Assembly: GCF_016887965.1 (NCBI RefSeq)
Contig: NZ_JAFDVD010000006.1
Location: forward strand, 88,205-152,204
Length of the DNA stretch: 64,000 nt
Direction: 5' to 3'
From: Phycicoccus sonneratiae
GTDB taxonomy: Bacteria; Actinomycetota; Actinomycetes; Actinomycetales; Dermatophilaceae
The position numbers and the translations under genes are program-made. This document shows positions 1 through 8,466 of the stretch, in pieces; position 1 is the stretch's first letter, and each line of letters starts with the position of its first letter. The notes under the pieces were generated by a model that made no database searches, was not told the DNA's origin, and was given only the letters and a program-made list of their open reading frames with translations.

Positions 1-89
1 AACGCCGCCGTGCCGCCGACGGCCACCCCGGCGATCGCGGCCCGCCGGGCCCGGCTCGGACGGGCGGGGGCGAGGGGGCTCCCGCTCAC
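1..89 (-). CDS. N-terminus of a secreted or membrane protein (partial)
   Basis: A minus-strand gene starts at GTG 89-87 and runs off the left edge. The readable ~29 residues begin MSGSPLAPARPSRARR and continue into a small-residue hydrophobic stretch (AAIAGVAVGGTAA), which looks like the charged n-region and start of a signal peptide or membrane anchor. The GTG overlaps the TGA stop of the ligase gene (GTGA), so the two genes are probably co-transcribed and translationally coupled. Too little is visible to name a family. Confidence 0.5.
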   Translation of the reverse strand, partial: MSGSPLAPARPSRARRAAIAGVAVGGTAA

Positions 90-2254
90 CCGCGGCCCCC
101 GTCGAGCACGGCGGACAGGTCGTAGGACACCGGCTCGTCGAGCTGGTCGTAGGTGCAGTCGGCGGGCTCCTTGTCGGGGCGCCACCTGACGAACTGGGCC
201 GTGTGCCGGAACCGCACTCCCTCCATGTGGTCGTAGCGGACCTCGACGACCCGCTCCGGCCGCAGCGGCGTGAACGAGAGGTCCTTGCCGGCGGCCCACC
301 GGCTGCCCGCGGCGTTCTGCGGCGTGCGGGTGCCCTCCTCCTGCTTCGCCCAGGCCCACGGGTGGTCGTCGAAGTCGGTGACGAGCGGCTGGAGCTCGTC
401 GAAGAGCTCCTTGCGCCGGGCCATCGGGAAGGCGCCGATGACGCCGACCGAGAGCAGCTGGCCCTCGGCGTCGTGGATGCCGAGCAGGAGGGAGCCGATG
501 AGGTCGTCGCCGCTCTTGTGCGTGCGGTACCCGGCGACGACGCAGTCGGCGGTGCGCTCGTGCTTGATCTTGAGCATCGTGCGCTTGTCGGGCTCGTAGG
601 TGCCGTCGACGGGCTTGGCGACGAGGCCGTCGAGCCCGGCGCCCTCGAACTCGGTGAACCACTCCGCGGCGACGTCGGGGTCGGCCGTGGCCGGCGTGAG
701 GTGGATGGGGGCCCGCGCGTCGGCGAGGGCCTGCTCGAGGAGGCGGCGCCGCTCGGCGAACGGCCGGCCGGTGAGGTCGTCGTCGCCGAGGGCGAGCAGG
801 TCGAAGGCGACGAAGCGCGCGGGCGTCTCGACGGAGAGCTTCTTCACGCGGCTCGCGGCGGGGTGGATGCGCTGGCTGAGCAGGTCGAAGTCGAGCCGGT
901 CGTCGTCGGGGCGGACGACGATGATCTCGCCGTCGACGACGCAGCGCTCGGGCAGGTTGGCCAGCGCGGCCTCGACGACCTCGGGGAAGTAGCGGGTCAT
1001 CGGCTTCTCGTTGCGGCTGCCGATCTCGACCCGGTCGCCGCTGCGGAAGATGATCGAGCGGAACCCGTCCCACTTGGGCTCGTAGACGACCTCGGTGTCC
1101 CGCAACGGTTTCGCATCGAGGCCCTTGACCGGCTTGGCGAGCATCGGCGGGATCGGCGGCACGAGCGGCATCCCCCACTCCTCGCGCAGCGCGGCGTCGC
1201 GCTCGGCCTTGGGGGCCATGTACTCGTCGTCGGCCTTGTCCTGGCGGCGCTTGCTGGGCTGCACGCGCGGGGGCTCGCCGGGCATCTTCGGGTAGTCGGG
1301 CGGGAAGTTCAGCTCGCCGAGGCCGCGCTCCTCGACATCCCTGTCCCAGAGGGCGATCGCCGTGCTGACGTCGCCGACGGCGTCGTCGATGCCGGCCCAC
1401 GCATCGCCGCGGTCCTCGAGGACGTCGGGCACGGTGAGGACCGTGAAGTCGCCGGGCGCGACGGTGGCCAGCTCGTCCCAGGTGACCGGCATCGAGACGG
1501 GCGCGCCGGGCAGCGGGCGCGGGCTGTAGGCGGAGGCGATGGTGCGGTCGCGGCAGGCCTGGTTGAAGTCGACGAAGACCCGCTCGCCGCGCTCCTCCTT
1601 CCACCACGACGTCGTCACGAGGTCGGGCAGGCGGCGCTCGAGCTCGCGGGCGATGCCGATGACGCCGTGCCGGACGTCGAGGAACTCGTGGGTCGGCGCG
1701 ACGCGGGCGTAGACGTGCACGCCGCGGTTGCCGCTCGTCTTGGCCCAGGCGGTGAGCCCGATCTCGCCCATCAGCTCGCGCAGCGCGACGGCGGCCTCGA
1801 CGGCGTCGGCGAAGGTGCGGCCGGGCTGCGGGTCGAGGTCGATGCGCAGCTCGTCGGGGTCGTCGTTGTCCCCGGTGCGCACCGGCCACGGGTGGAACGT
1901 CACGGTGTTCATCTGGACGGCCCAGACGGCGGTGGCGACCTCGTCGACGACGATCTGGGCGTGCCGCCGCCCGCTCGGGTACCGGCAGCTCGTGGTGCGC
2001 ACCCAGTCGGGCATCCCCTTCGGGGGGTTCTTCTGGTAGAACTCCTCGCCCTCGATGCCCTCGGGGAAGCGTTGGAGGGTGACCGGGCGGTCGCCGATGT
2101 GCCGGACGAGGTAGTCGCCGACGGCCGTGACGTACCCCGCGAGGTCGCCCTTGGTGATGCCGGCGTCGGGCCACATCAGCCGGTCGGGGCTGCTGAGGCG
2201 GACCTCCCGGACCCCGTCCGGGCCCTCGACCTCGACGATCTGCGCATCGGCCAT
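86..2254 (-). CDS. ligD: ATP-dependent DNA ligase with LigD-type polymerase domain (Pol-Lig)
   Basis: Two-domain protein of ~722 aa of the bacterial non-homologous end-joining type. The N-terminal ~300 residues are a LigD primase-polymerase domain, with the metal-binding DLDP motif near residues 139-142. The C-terminal half is an ATP-dependent ligase: KWDGFR, with adenylated Lys near residue 394, then DGEII, VAFDLL and the OB-fold region. The 3'-phosphoesterase (PE) domain of mycobacterial LigD is not visible, so this is a Pol-Lig form. It would fill and seal DNA ends, usually together with Ku, which is not in the window. Start chosen at ATG 2254 (MADAQIV); an in-frame GTG at 2278 is the alternative. 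Confidence 0.9.
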   Translation of the reverse strand: MADAQIVEVEGPDGVREVRLSSPDRLMWPDAGITKGDLAGYVTAVGDYLVRHIGDRPVTLQRFPEGIEGEEFYQKNPPKGMPDWVRTTSCRYPSGRRHAQIVVDEVATAVWAVQMNTVTFHPWPVRTGDNDDPDELRIDLDPQPGRTFADAVEAAVALRELMGEIGLTAWAKTSGNRGVHVYARVAPTHEFLDVRHGVIGIARELERRLPDLVTTSWWKEERGERVFVDFNQACRDRTIASAYSPRPLPGAPVSMPVTWDELATVAPGDFTVLTVPDVLEDRGDAWAGIDDAVGDVSTAIALWDRDVEERGLGELNFPPDYPKMPGEPPRVQPSKRRQDKADDEYMAPKAERDAALREEWGMPLVPPIPPMLAKPVKGLDAKPLRDTEVVYEPKWDGFRSIIFRSGDRVEIGSRNEKPMTRYFPEVVEAALANLPERCVVDGEIIVVRPDDDRLDFDLLSQRIHPAASRVKKLSVETPARFVAFDLLALGDDDLTGRPFAERRRLLEQALADARAPIHLTPATADPDVAAEWFTEFEGAGLDGLVAKPVDGTYEPDKRTMLKIKHERTADCVVAGYRTHKSGDDLIGSLLLGIHDAEGQLLSVGVIGAFPMARRKELFDELQPLVTDFDDHPWAWAKQEEGTRTPQNAAGSRWAAGKDLSFTPLRPERVVEVRYDHMEGVRFRHTAQFVRWRPDKEPADCTYDQLDEPVSYDLSAVLDGGRG

Positions 2255-2331
2255 GGTCGGGAGTCTATGGACGGGCACCGACCTGCGGGTCCGGCGGGAA
2301 CCATCCGGTGGGTGCGGTTGTTGGGACGGAC

Positions 2332-2763
2332 ATGACGATGGAGCCCACAGGACGCGAGTACACCGTCGAGCGCTCGGACGCCGAGTGGCGCGAGCAGCTC
2401 TCCCCCGAGGAGTACCAGGTGCTGCGCCGGGCCGGCACCGAGCGGCCGTGGGTCGGCGAGTACACCGACAGCAAGACCGTCGGGGTGTACGCGTGCCGGG
2501 CCTGCGGCGCCGAGCTGTTCGAGTCGGACACGAAGTTCGAGTCGCACTGCGGGTGGCCGTCGTTCTGGAGCCCGCTGGCCGGCGAGTCCGTCGAGCTGCT
2601 CGAGGACCGCTCGATGGGCATGAAGCGCGTCGAGGTGCGGTGCGCGTCGTGCGGCAGCCACCTCGGCCACGTCTTCGAGGGCGAGGGCTTCGACACCCCG
2701 ACCGACCAGCGCTACTGCATCAACTCGATCAGCCTCACCCTCAAGCCCGCCGACCCCGCCTGA
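2332..2763 (+). CDS. msrB: Peptide-methionine (R)-S-oxide reductase MsrB
   Basis: About 143 aa, the normal size of a stand-alone MsrB. It reduces methionine-R-sulfoxide in oxidised proteins. Visible are the two zinc CxxC pairs (CRAC and CASC), the GWPSFW substrate-pocket motif, GHVF and the catalytic cysteine in RYCINS near the C-terminus. Start is ATG 2332, preceded by GGGACGG about 6 nt upstream; a second ATG lies at 2338. It diverges from the ligase gene and is followed by the first composite double-hairpin element. Confidence 0.95.
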   Translation: MTMEPTGREYTVERSDAEWREQLSPEEYQVLRRAGTERPWVGEYTDSKTVGVYACRACGAELFESDTKFESHCGWPSFWSPLAGESVELLEDRSMGMKRVEVRCASCGSHLGHVFEGEGFDTPTDQRYCINSISLTLKPADPA

Positions 2764-2814
2764 AGCCGGCTCGACCTCCCCGCCCAACCCCGCCCCGCCC
2801 CGCCGTCACACGAG

Positions 2815-2888
2815 TATCGGGTGACCCGATAAAGCCGCTCTTCACCCGACAACGATTGTCTGGGGAGGTGCGGTGTTGTCGGGCGAAG
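2815..2888 (+). repeat. Double-hairpin 3' element, copy 1
   Basis: Hairpin 1 is TATCGGGTGACCCGATA at 2815-2831 (8-bp arms, 1-nt centre). An 8-nt spacer with CCGC follows. Hairpin 2 has arms CTTCACCCGACAAC (2840-2853) and GTTGTCGGGCGAAG (2875-2888), with one mismatch. The element starts 51 nt after the msrB stop and points the same way as msrB. It sits between convergent genes, so termination is plausible. The same architecture recurs at 3935-3990 and 12412-12485. Confidence 0.85.
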
Positions 2889-2899
2889 GGGGTCGACGG

Positions 2900-3820
2900 T
2901 CAACCTGCCGGAGGCAGTGCGGCCGATGTGCGCGCCGCCATGAGCCGAGGGCCCAGCACCGACGGTGCCGCCAGCTCGGACCAGATGACTCGCTCGAACA
3001 GGTACCCGGCCCGCCGGCCGCGGTCCTCACGGCGCTTCTCCTTCCACACGACCTCGCCACCCTCGCCGTACTTGACCCGGCCGTCGAACTCGAGGACGAG
3101 CCTCGTGCCGTCGACCCCGAGGTCGCCGTAACCGAACGTCCCCCACCGGTCCTGGAGGGGCGTTTGGGGTGTCACGCGCCACCCGAGGGCGACGACGAAC
3201 AGGCGCAGGCGGGTCTCGCCGACCGACTCCGCCCGGCCGTCCGCCAGCGCGAGGGTCGTTCGGACCCGGCCGGTGTCGGGCCAGCCGATGGTGCACTCCG
3301 CCGCGGCCACGATCTGGTCGCGGGTCACCAGGCCGTGGTGGAGCGCATGATCGGCCGCGACGGTGGCGGCCAGGTGCCCGTGGTCGAGCGCAGTCTGCAC
3401 GATGGCCGCAGCGAGGTCGTGCGCGGGGTCGACGGGCGAGTGGGCCTCACGCAGAGAGGGGCAGGGCTCCCGGATGCGGCACAGCTCGGTGAGCACTTCG
3501 CGATGGACGGGCCGGACGAGGTCGGCGCGGTCGGTCCGCACGCCGTACACGGGGACACCTGCCACGACCAGGGCCGAGGCGCCCACGGGTCGGGCATCCG
3601 GGTAGAGAGCGAGAGCACCGCGTGTCCTGAGCAACAGCCGTTCCTCGAGCCAGGCCTCCCTCCAGGGTCGCACCGCCGAGACCGACCGCGCGACAGCGTG
3701 CACCTCCCCGATCCGACGGAGCCGGGCGAGCTCACGCTCACCCACTCCCGCCGCGCGCGCCTGGGCCGTCGTGAAGACCCCACCCTGGGCGTCAGCGAGG
3801 TCCCGCAGCGGTTCGTCCAT
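2900..3820 (-). CDS. AbiEi-like N-terminal domain plus DUF559-type endonuclease-like C-terminus
   Basis: About 306 aa. The N-terminus (LADAQGGVFTTAQARAAG) is the winged-helix lead found in a large actinobacterial family annotated as AbiEi-like antitoxin-domain or DUF559 proteins. The C-terminal ~80 residues have the Vsr/DUF559 pattern: LVLEFDGRVKYG, then a basic KEKRREDRGRRAGY stretch and a conserved tryptophan. No cognate toxin gene sits beside it, and such proteins are common orphans, so defence or repair is only inferred. Start taken at ATG 3820; ATG 3844 is an in-frame alternative. Confidence 0.7.
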   Translation of the reverse strand: MDEPLRDLADAQGGVFTTAQARAAGVGERELARLRRIGEVHAVARSVSAVRPWREAWLEERLLLRTRGALALYPDARPVGASALVVAGVPVYGVRTDRADLVRPVHREVLTELCRIREPCPSLREAHSPVDPAHDLAAAIVQTALDHGHLAATVAADHALHHGLVTRDQIVAAAECTIGWPDTGRVRTTLALADGRAESVGETRLRLFVVALGWRVTPQTPLQDRWGTFGYGDLGVDGTRLVLEFDGRVKYGEGGEVVWKEKRREDRGRRAGYLFERVIWSELAAPSVLGPRLMAARTSAALPPAG

Positions 3821-3934
3821 CCCCCCAGCGTCGAGCCGTCGCATCGCCGGCACGAGGTCGTCCCCCTCCCCTGTGGACGAAGGGCGTGCCGTAGGTCCCT
3901 GTGGACGACGCTGCCTCACCCCGACTTCGCCGCG

Positions 3935-3990
3935 CTTTCCCCGGGGAACGGTTCCCCGGGAAAGTGCGGTGGTATCGGGTGACCCGATAC
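3935..3990 (-). repeat. Double-hairpin 3' element, copy 2
   Basis: On the minus strand, hairpin 1 is TATCGGGTCACCCGATA (3989-3973; one further base pair extends it to 3990-3972). The 8-nt spacer is CCACCGCA. Hairpin 2 has arms CTTTCCCGGGGAAC (3964-3951) and GTTCCCCGGGGAAAG (3949-3935). It begins about 42 nt beyond the hemQ stop and is oriented with hemQ transcription. Compared with copies 1 and 3, the 17-bp palindrome is almost invariant while hairpin 2 has diverged with compensating changes. Confidence 0.85.
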
Positions 3991-4032
3991 TCGCGAGGTG
4001 GACGGGAGCGGCGGGAGGGGCCGCCGCGGCGG

Positions 4033-4758
4033 TCAGCGCTGGCGGTGCACCAGGGTGCGGACGGGCACGCGGGGGCCGGTGTAGAACGGCACCTCCTCGC
4101 GCACGTGCCGCCGGGCGCCGGAGGCCCGCAGCTCGCGCATGAGGTCGACGATGCGGTGCAGCTCGTCGGCCTCGAACGCCAGGATCCACTCGTAGTCGTT
4201 CAGGGCGAACGACGCGATGGTGTTGGCCCGCACGTCCGGGTACTCGCGCGCCATCTGGCCGTGCTCGACGAGCAGGTCGCGCCGCTCCTTGTCGTCGAGC
4301 AGGTACCAGTCGTAGGACCGCACGAACGGGTAGACGCACACGTAGTCGCGCGGCTCCTCGTCGGACATGAACGCCGGGATGTGGCTCTTGTTGAACTCCG
4401 CCGGCCGGTGCAGCGCCGCCACCGACCACACCGGGTCGAGGTGGTCGCCGTACGCGGTGCGCAGCAGCGCGTGGTACGCCTCCTGGAGCGCCTCGATGGT
4501 CTCGGCGTGCCACCAGACCATGACGTCGGCGTCGGCGCGCAGCCCGGCGACGTCGTAGGTCCCGCGCACGACGACGCCACGGTCGGCGAGGTCGGTGAAC
4601 AGCTCCTCGACCTCGGTGGCGAGCGCGTCGCGGTCCTCGTCGCCGAGGGGCTCGGCGACCGCGAACACCGACCACATGGCGTACCGGATGGAGTCGTTGA
4701 TCTCGCGGATGCGGGCAGCGCCCGGCTTCGCGGGGGCAGGGCGGGACGGGGTGCTCAT
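4033..4758 (-). CDS. hemQ: Coproheme decarboxylase HemQ (ChdC)
   Basis: About 241 aa chlorite-dismutase-fold enzyme. It decarboxylates iron-coproporphyrin III to heme b with peroxide, the last step of the coproporphyrin pathway of Gram-positive bacteria. Family features visible are the N-terminal [11 protein letters not shown] strand, [21 protein letters not shown], and the tyrosine-containing VRSYDWYLL segment followed by the conserved [12 protein letters not shown] stretch. The ATG at 4758 overlaps the TGA of the upstream oxidase gene (ATGA), so the two are coupled. The second double-hairpin element lies just past its stop. Confidence 0.95.
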   Translation of the reverse strand: MSTPSRPAPAKPGAARIREINDSIRYAMWSVFAVAEPLGDEDRDALATEVEELFTDLADRGVVVRGTYDVAGLRADADVMVWWHAETIEALQEAYHALLRTAYGDHLDPVWSVAALHRPAEFNKSHIPAFMSDEEPRDYVCVYPFVRSYDWYLLDDKERRDLLVEHGQMAREYPDVRANTIASFALNDYEWILAFEADELHRIVDLMRELRASGARRHVREEVPFYTGPRVPVRTLVHRQR

Positions 4759-6194
4759 CGGGACCCTCCTGGGGACGCGGTGGTGCTCATGAGGTGGTCG
4801 GTGACGCCCCGGGCGGCGCGTGCCGCGGAGGCGATGACGGCCGGGACGCCGACGCCGTCGTAGGTCGCCCCCGCGACCTCGACCCCGGGCAGCCGGGCGA
4901 CGTCGGCACGCACCGACTCCACCCGCTCGACGTGGCCGACGGCGTACTGCGGCAGGCCGCCGCCCCAGCGCTGGACGTGGTGGTCGACGACGGGCGGCAG
5001 CGGGCGACCGAGGACCTCCCCCACCTCGGCCACGGCGAGCGTGACGAGCTCGGCGTCCTCGCGCTGGAGCACGGCCTCCTCCCGCGCCCGGCCGAGCGAG
5101 GCCCGCAGGTGGACGACGTCGGACGACAGCGAGCCCACCCACTCCCACTTGGCCGCGCTGAACGTCGACGCCTTGACCGCCCGCCCCTCGACCGGAGGCA
5201 CGAGGAAGCCCGACCCCGGGAGGTCGCCGAGCCCGTCACGGCGCACGGCGAGGGTGACGACGGCCATCGACGCCGTCTCGACCTCGGCCAGCGCCCGCGA
5301 GGCGACCGGCGCGAGCTCGGCCAGCAGCCGCGAGGTGGGCGTCGGCGGCACGGCGAGGACGACCGCGTCCGCCTCGAGCGCCACGGGGTCCGCGGCCGAC
5401 CCGACGACGAGCCGCCAGCGCTCCCCCGCGCGCTCCAGCCCCCGGACGACGGCGCCGGTGCGCAGCAGCACGCCGCGGGTCCGCAGCGACTCGACCACCT
5501 CGAGGGGCAGCCGGCCCACCCCGCCGCGCACGCCGGTGAAGGGCGAGCGCGGTGCCCCACCCTCGGGCGCCCGCACGGGCAGCGGGGCCAGCAGCGACTC
5601 GCCCCGCACGGCCCGCTCCCACAGCGCCGGCACGGTGGCGCGCAGCGAGAGCCGGTCGGCGTGGCCGGCGTAGACGCCGCCGAGCAGGGGCTCGACGAGC
5701 CGGTCGACGACCGCGCGCCCGAGCCGCCGGCCGACGTAGTCTCCGACCGACACGTCCCCCTCGACGACGTCCTCCGGCCACGCCTCCTCGGCGACGGCCC
5801 GCTCGACCTCGTCCTCGCTGAGCAGGCCGAGCGCAGCCCGCGGGTCGGTCGGGACCCCCATGACGGTGGCCCTCGGGAGCGCGTGCAGGGCACCGCGGCT
5901 CCACACGGTCGCCGAGGTCGTGGCGGGGACGACGAGGTCGGCCTCGAGCCCGACGCGGCGCGCGAGGTCGAGCGCCTCGGGCCGGGTGGCGAGCAGCGAC
6001 TCCGCGCCCACGTCGACGACGCACCCGGCGACCGGCTCGACCCGCAGCTTGCCGCCGAAGCGGTCGGCGGCCTCGAGCACGGTGACGTTGACGTCCGGCA
6101 GGGCCTCGAGGACCTCGAGCGCGGCCGTCAGCCCGGCGATCCCGCCCCCGACGACCGCGACGTGCGGCCGGTGCGTGACGGCGTCCGAAGGCAT
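4755..6194 (-). CDS. hemY: Coproporphyrinogen/protoporphyrinogen oxidase HemY (CgoX)
   Basis: About 479 aa FAD enzyme. It oxidises coproporphyrinogen III to coproporphyrin III in Gram-positive heme synthesis. The N-terminal Rossmann motif [12 protein letters not shown] binds FAD, followed by [11 protein letters not shown]. The substrate region contains [17 protein letters not shown], and the C-terminus has the second FAD motif ([18 protein letters not shown]). Start is ATG 6194. It is co-oriented and overlapping with hemQ and shares an intergenic regulatory region with the divergent DUF4349 gene. Confidence 0.93.
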   Translation of the reverse strand: MPSDAVTHRPHVAVVGGGIAGLTAALEVLEALPDVNVTVLEAADRFGGKLRVEPVAGCVVDVGAESLLATRPEALDLARRVGLEADLVVPATTSATVWSRGALHALPRATVMGVPTDPRAALGLLSEDEVERAVAEEAWPEDVVEGDVSVGDYVGRRLGRAVVDRLVEPLLGGVYAGHADRLSLRATVPALWERAVRGESLLAPLPVRAPEGGAPRSPFTGVRGGVGRLPLEVVESLRTRGVLLRTGAVVRGLERAGERWRLVVGSAADPVALEADAVVLAVPPTPTSRLLAELAPVASRALAEVETASMAVVTLAVRRDGLGDLPGSGFLVPPVEGRAVKASTFSAAKWEWVGSLSSDVVHLRASLGRAREEAVLQREDAELVTLAVAEVGEVLGRPLPPVVDHHVQRWGGGLPQYAVGHVERVESVRADVARLPGVEVAGATYDGVGVPAVIASAARAARGVTDHLMSTTASPGGSR

Positions 6195-6272
6195 GGCGCC
6201 AGCGTCTCACGGGCCTTCGCGCAGGTCGGCACCGGTCCCCGGCGGGCACCCGCCCTCCCCGTCCGGCACGAC

Positions 6273-6326
6273 CGTGACCGGACCGGGACCCACCCGTGAC
6301 CGGAGGGGTCCCGGTCCGTGACCGGA
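6273..6326. promoter_or_regulatory. Triple 22-bp-phased direct repeat with embedded inverted repeat
   Basis: CGTGACCGGA occurs three times at 6273, 6295 and 6317, exactly 22 bp apart (about two helical turns), in the divergent region between hemY and the DUF4349 gene. A perfect 12-bp inverted repeat, GGACCGGGACCC (6280-6291) and GGGTCCCGGTCC (6306-6317), lies between and across the copies. Even phasing suggests a regulator binding on one face of the helix. Which of the two genes is controlled is unknown. Confidence 0.5.
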
Positions 6327-6404
6327 TCGAGACGCCGGACCGGGAACCTGACGCCCACCCCCGACGCCTCAGCGGCGACCGAGCCACCGACGAAGGAGCC
6401 TCCC

Positions 6405-7391
6405 GTGCGCGCCACCTCCCGTCCCCCCGCCCACCGCGTCGTCGCCCCGCTGCTCGCCGGGGCCCTGGCGATGACCCTGCTCGGCGCGTGCGGCGCCGGC
6501 GACTCCGGCGCCGCCAGCGACGCCGCCGGCGGGGCCTCCTCCGAGCAGTCCTCCGGCACCGCCCGCCAGGACCTCGCCGCCCCGAGCCCCGCGACGGCCT
6601 CGGGCACGGACGAGAAGGCCGGCACGACCTCGGTGGCCGCCGCCGTCGCCGCGCGCAAGCTGGCCCGCCGGGCCGACGTCGCGCTCCAGGTCAAGGACGT
6701 GGCGCGGGCCGCCTCGACCCTGCGGGCCGTCGCCGCGCAGGCCGGCGGCCTCGTCGTCTCCGAGGAGGTGAGCAGCGACCCGTCGGCGGCCGGCGCCGCC
6801 GAGGACTCGAGCACCGACGCCCGCACCGCGTGGGGCACCATCACCATCTCCGTGCCCACCGAGAAGCTCGACGCGACGCTCGACCAGGTCGCGAAGGTCG
6901 GCACCGTCCTCTCCCGCCAGAGCAGCACCGAGGACGTCACCGGGCAGTACGTCGACACCGCCGCCCGCGTGCAGACGATGAAGGCCAGCGTCGAGCGGGT
7001 CCGCACCCTCATGGCCAAGGCCGACAAGCTCGCCGACGTCGTGAGCCTCGAGGCCGAGCTCTCGAGGCGGCAGGCCGACCTCGAGGCGATGGAGCAGCAG
7101 CTCGCCGCCCTCGACGACCAGGTGACCCTCTCCCCCGTCACGATCCGCCTGAGCACCGACGCCGACGCCCTGGCCCCGCAAGAGGACCCCACCGGCTTCG
7201 TCGCCGGACTCGCGGCGGGATGGGGCGCCTTCACGACCTCCGTCCGGCTGGTGCTGACCCTGCTCGGGGCGCTCCTGCCGTTCGCGGTCGCCGCCGCGGT
7301 CGTCCTCGTCCCCCTCGCCCTCTGGTGGCGCCGGCGCCGGGTCACCGTCTCGACCCCGGCCACGCCCCCGCCGGCCGCGCCCGCCGCCTGA
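6405..7391 (+). CDS. DUF4349 domain lipoprotein
   Basis: About 328 aa. It has a basic signal peptide and lipobox LLGACG near residue 30, so it should be lipidated and exported, followed by a low-complexity Ser/Ala/Gly linker. The middle matches DUF4349: ARKLARRADVALQVKD, ITISVPTEKLDATLDQV, then a coiled-coil stretch (TLMAKADKLADVVSLEAELSRR), ending in a hydrophobic transmembrane segment (LLGALLPFAVAAAVVLVPLAL) and a short basic tail. Start GTG 6405 is preceded by GAAGGAG at good spacing. Substrate and partner are unknown. Confidence 0.85.
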   Translation: MRATSRPPAHRVVAPLLAGALAMTLLGACGAGDSGAASDAAGGASSEQSSGTARQDLAAPSPATASGTDEKAGTTSVAAAVAARKLARRADVALQVKDVARAASTLRAVAAQAGGLVVSEEVSSDPSAAGAAEDSSTDARTAWGTITISVPTEKLDATLDQVAKVGTVLSRQSSTEDVTGQYVDTAARVQTMKASVERVRTLMAKADKLADVVSLEAELSRRQADLEAMEQQLAALDDQVTLSPVTIRLSTDADALAPQEDPTGFVAGLAAGWGAFTTSVRLVLTLLGALLPFAVAAAVVLVPLALWWRRRRVTVSTPATPPPAAPAA

Positions 7392-7412
7392 CCGGCGTCA
7401 GCCGGCCGGACG

Positions 7413-7961
7413 TCAGGGCCGGAGGACGAGCCGCCAGCGCGTCTCGCCGTCGACCTGCACGGCGGTCCGGACCATCCCGAGGCGCTCGGCCACCCGTTCG
7501 GAGGCCCGGTGACCCGGCCGGACGTAAGCGTGGACCTCGCGGACGGCGCGGCCCCGAAGGTGCGCGAGGACGAGCGCGGCCGCCCGGCCGGCCAGGCCCC
7601 TCCCCTGCCACGGCACGCCGACGACCCACGCGAGCTCGGCGGTGGACCCGCCACGGGTCAGCGTCGCCTGGACGAACCCGACGAGCGGGCCGTCGTCGCC
7701 GTCGCGCACGACCCAGGTGTGCCACTCCTCGTCGGGGTCGACCGGCCCGCGCAGCTGCCCGGCGTACCGAGCACGCAGCTCCCCGACGGTCGGCGGCTCG
7801 CCGCCGATGACGGTGTACAACAACGGATCCGCCAGCACCCCGGCCATCTCCGCCGCGTGGTCGACCCGCAGCGGCTCGAGGTGCAGACCGCCCCCGGCGA
7901 GGGGCACCGTGATCGCCCCGCCCACCGGGTCAGTCCCGCCCACCGGGTCAGTCCCGCCCAC
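7413..7961 (-). CDS. GNAT family N-acetyltransferase
   Basis: About 182 aa RimJ/RimL-like acetyltransferase. The acetyl-CoA binding motif is VVGVPWQGRGLAGRAAALVL, followed by EVHAYVRPGHRASERVAERLGM, typical of enzymes acetylating protein N-termini or small amines; the acceptor is unknown. The N-terminus is ambiguous because an 18-bp tandem repeat supplies three in-frame GTG codons (7961, 7943, 7925), encoding GG(TDPVGG)2 before the conserved AITVPL. The shortest start may be real. It follows the DinB gene with only a few bases between stop and first possible start. Confidence 0.85.
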   Translation of the reverse strand: MGGTDPVGGTDPVGGAITVPLAGGGLHLEPLRVDHAAEMAGVLADPLLYTVIGGEPPTVGELRARYAGQLRGPVDPDEEWHTWVVRDGDDGPLVGFVQATLTRGGSTAELAWVVGVPWQGRGLAGRAAALVLAHLRGRAVREVHAYVRPGHRASERVAERLGMVRTAVQVDGETRWRLVLRP

Positions 7962-7970
7962 CGGGTCAGT
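7917..7970. repeat. 18-bp x 3 tandem repeat at the DinB/GNAT gene junction
   Basis: CCCGCCCACCGGGTCAGT is repeated three times head to tail (7917-7934, 7935-7952, 7953-7970) without a mismatch. Read on the minus strand, each unit carries a TGA stop and a GTG start, so the repeat copies the stop/start junction of the two neighbouring genes. Copy-number change would alter the GNAT N-terminus by 6 residues per unit without a frameshift. Confidence 0.9.
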
Positions 7971-8466
7971 CCTGCCGGGCGGCGTCCGCGGCGAGCACCT
8001 GCTCGCGGAGGATGTCGGCGTGGCCGGCGTGCTGCGCCAGCTCGCGCAGCAGGTGGAGCACCACCCACCGGAAGGGCAGCGGCCCGCGGCGGTTGCCCTC
8101 GACGACGTCGTCGAGCGACACCGCGGCGTGGATCTCGCGGGCCCGCGCGCAGGCGGCCTCGTGACCGGCGAGCACCGAGGCGACGGTGTCGTCGTCGGTG
8201 AGGACGAAGGAGTCCTCGGCTGCGGCCGGCAGCCCGAGGCCGACCCGGTCGAGGCGGAGCACCGCCTCCTCGGACCAGACCCGCTCGACGAAGGTCGCGT
8301 GCTTGACCAGCCCGAGCAGCGTCGTGGCCGACGGGACGAGCCGGCGCCGCGCCTGCTCCTCGGTGAGCCCGTCGAGGCTCTCGCGCAGCAGCAGCCGGTG
8401 CTCGTCGACGAACGCGTCGAGCATCGTCCGCTCGTCGGCGCCCGGGGTCCCGTGCTCGTGGGTCAT
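7966..8466 (-). CDS. DinB/DUF664 family protein
   Basis: About 166 aa four-helix-bundle protein of the DinB superfamily (DUF664 type), which includes mycothiol-dependent S-transferases. Histidines of the metal site are placed as in the family: near the N-terminus in DEHRLLL, in [12 protein letters not shown], and in the C-terminal [17 protein letters not shown]. Start ATG 8466 overlaps the hemE stop (ATGA), so it lies in the hemE transcript. A role in thiol-linked detoxification is a family-based guess. Confidence 0.85.
   Translation of the reverse strand: MTHEHGTPGADERTMLDAFVDEHRLLLRESLDGLTEEQARRRLVPSATTLLGLVKHATFVERVWSEEAVLRLDRVGLGLPAAAEDSFVLTDDDTVASVLAGHEAACARAREIHAAVSLDDVVEGNRRGPLPFRWVVLHLLRELAQHAGHADILREQVLAADAARQD

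Noticed and set aside
203..2335. Long plus-strand open frame opposite the ligase gene
   Set aside because: High GC keeps the antisense frame open; the product is a Val/Asp/Leu/Arg-rich low-complexity sequence with no domain, while the minus strand encodes a full Pol-ligase.
2900..4675. One long gene covering both the DUF559-type protein and the region antisense to hemQ
   Set aside because: The frame upstream of 3844 is Arg/Ala/Gly-rich shadow of hemQ and crosses the copy-2 hairpins; the conserved protein begins at 3820-3844.
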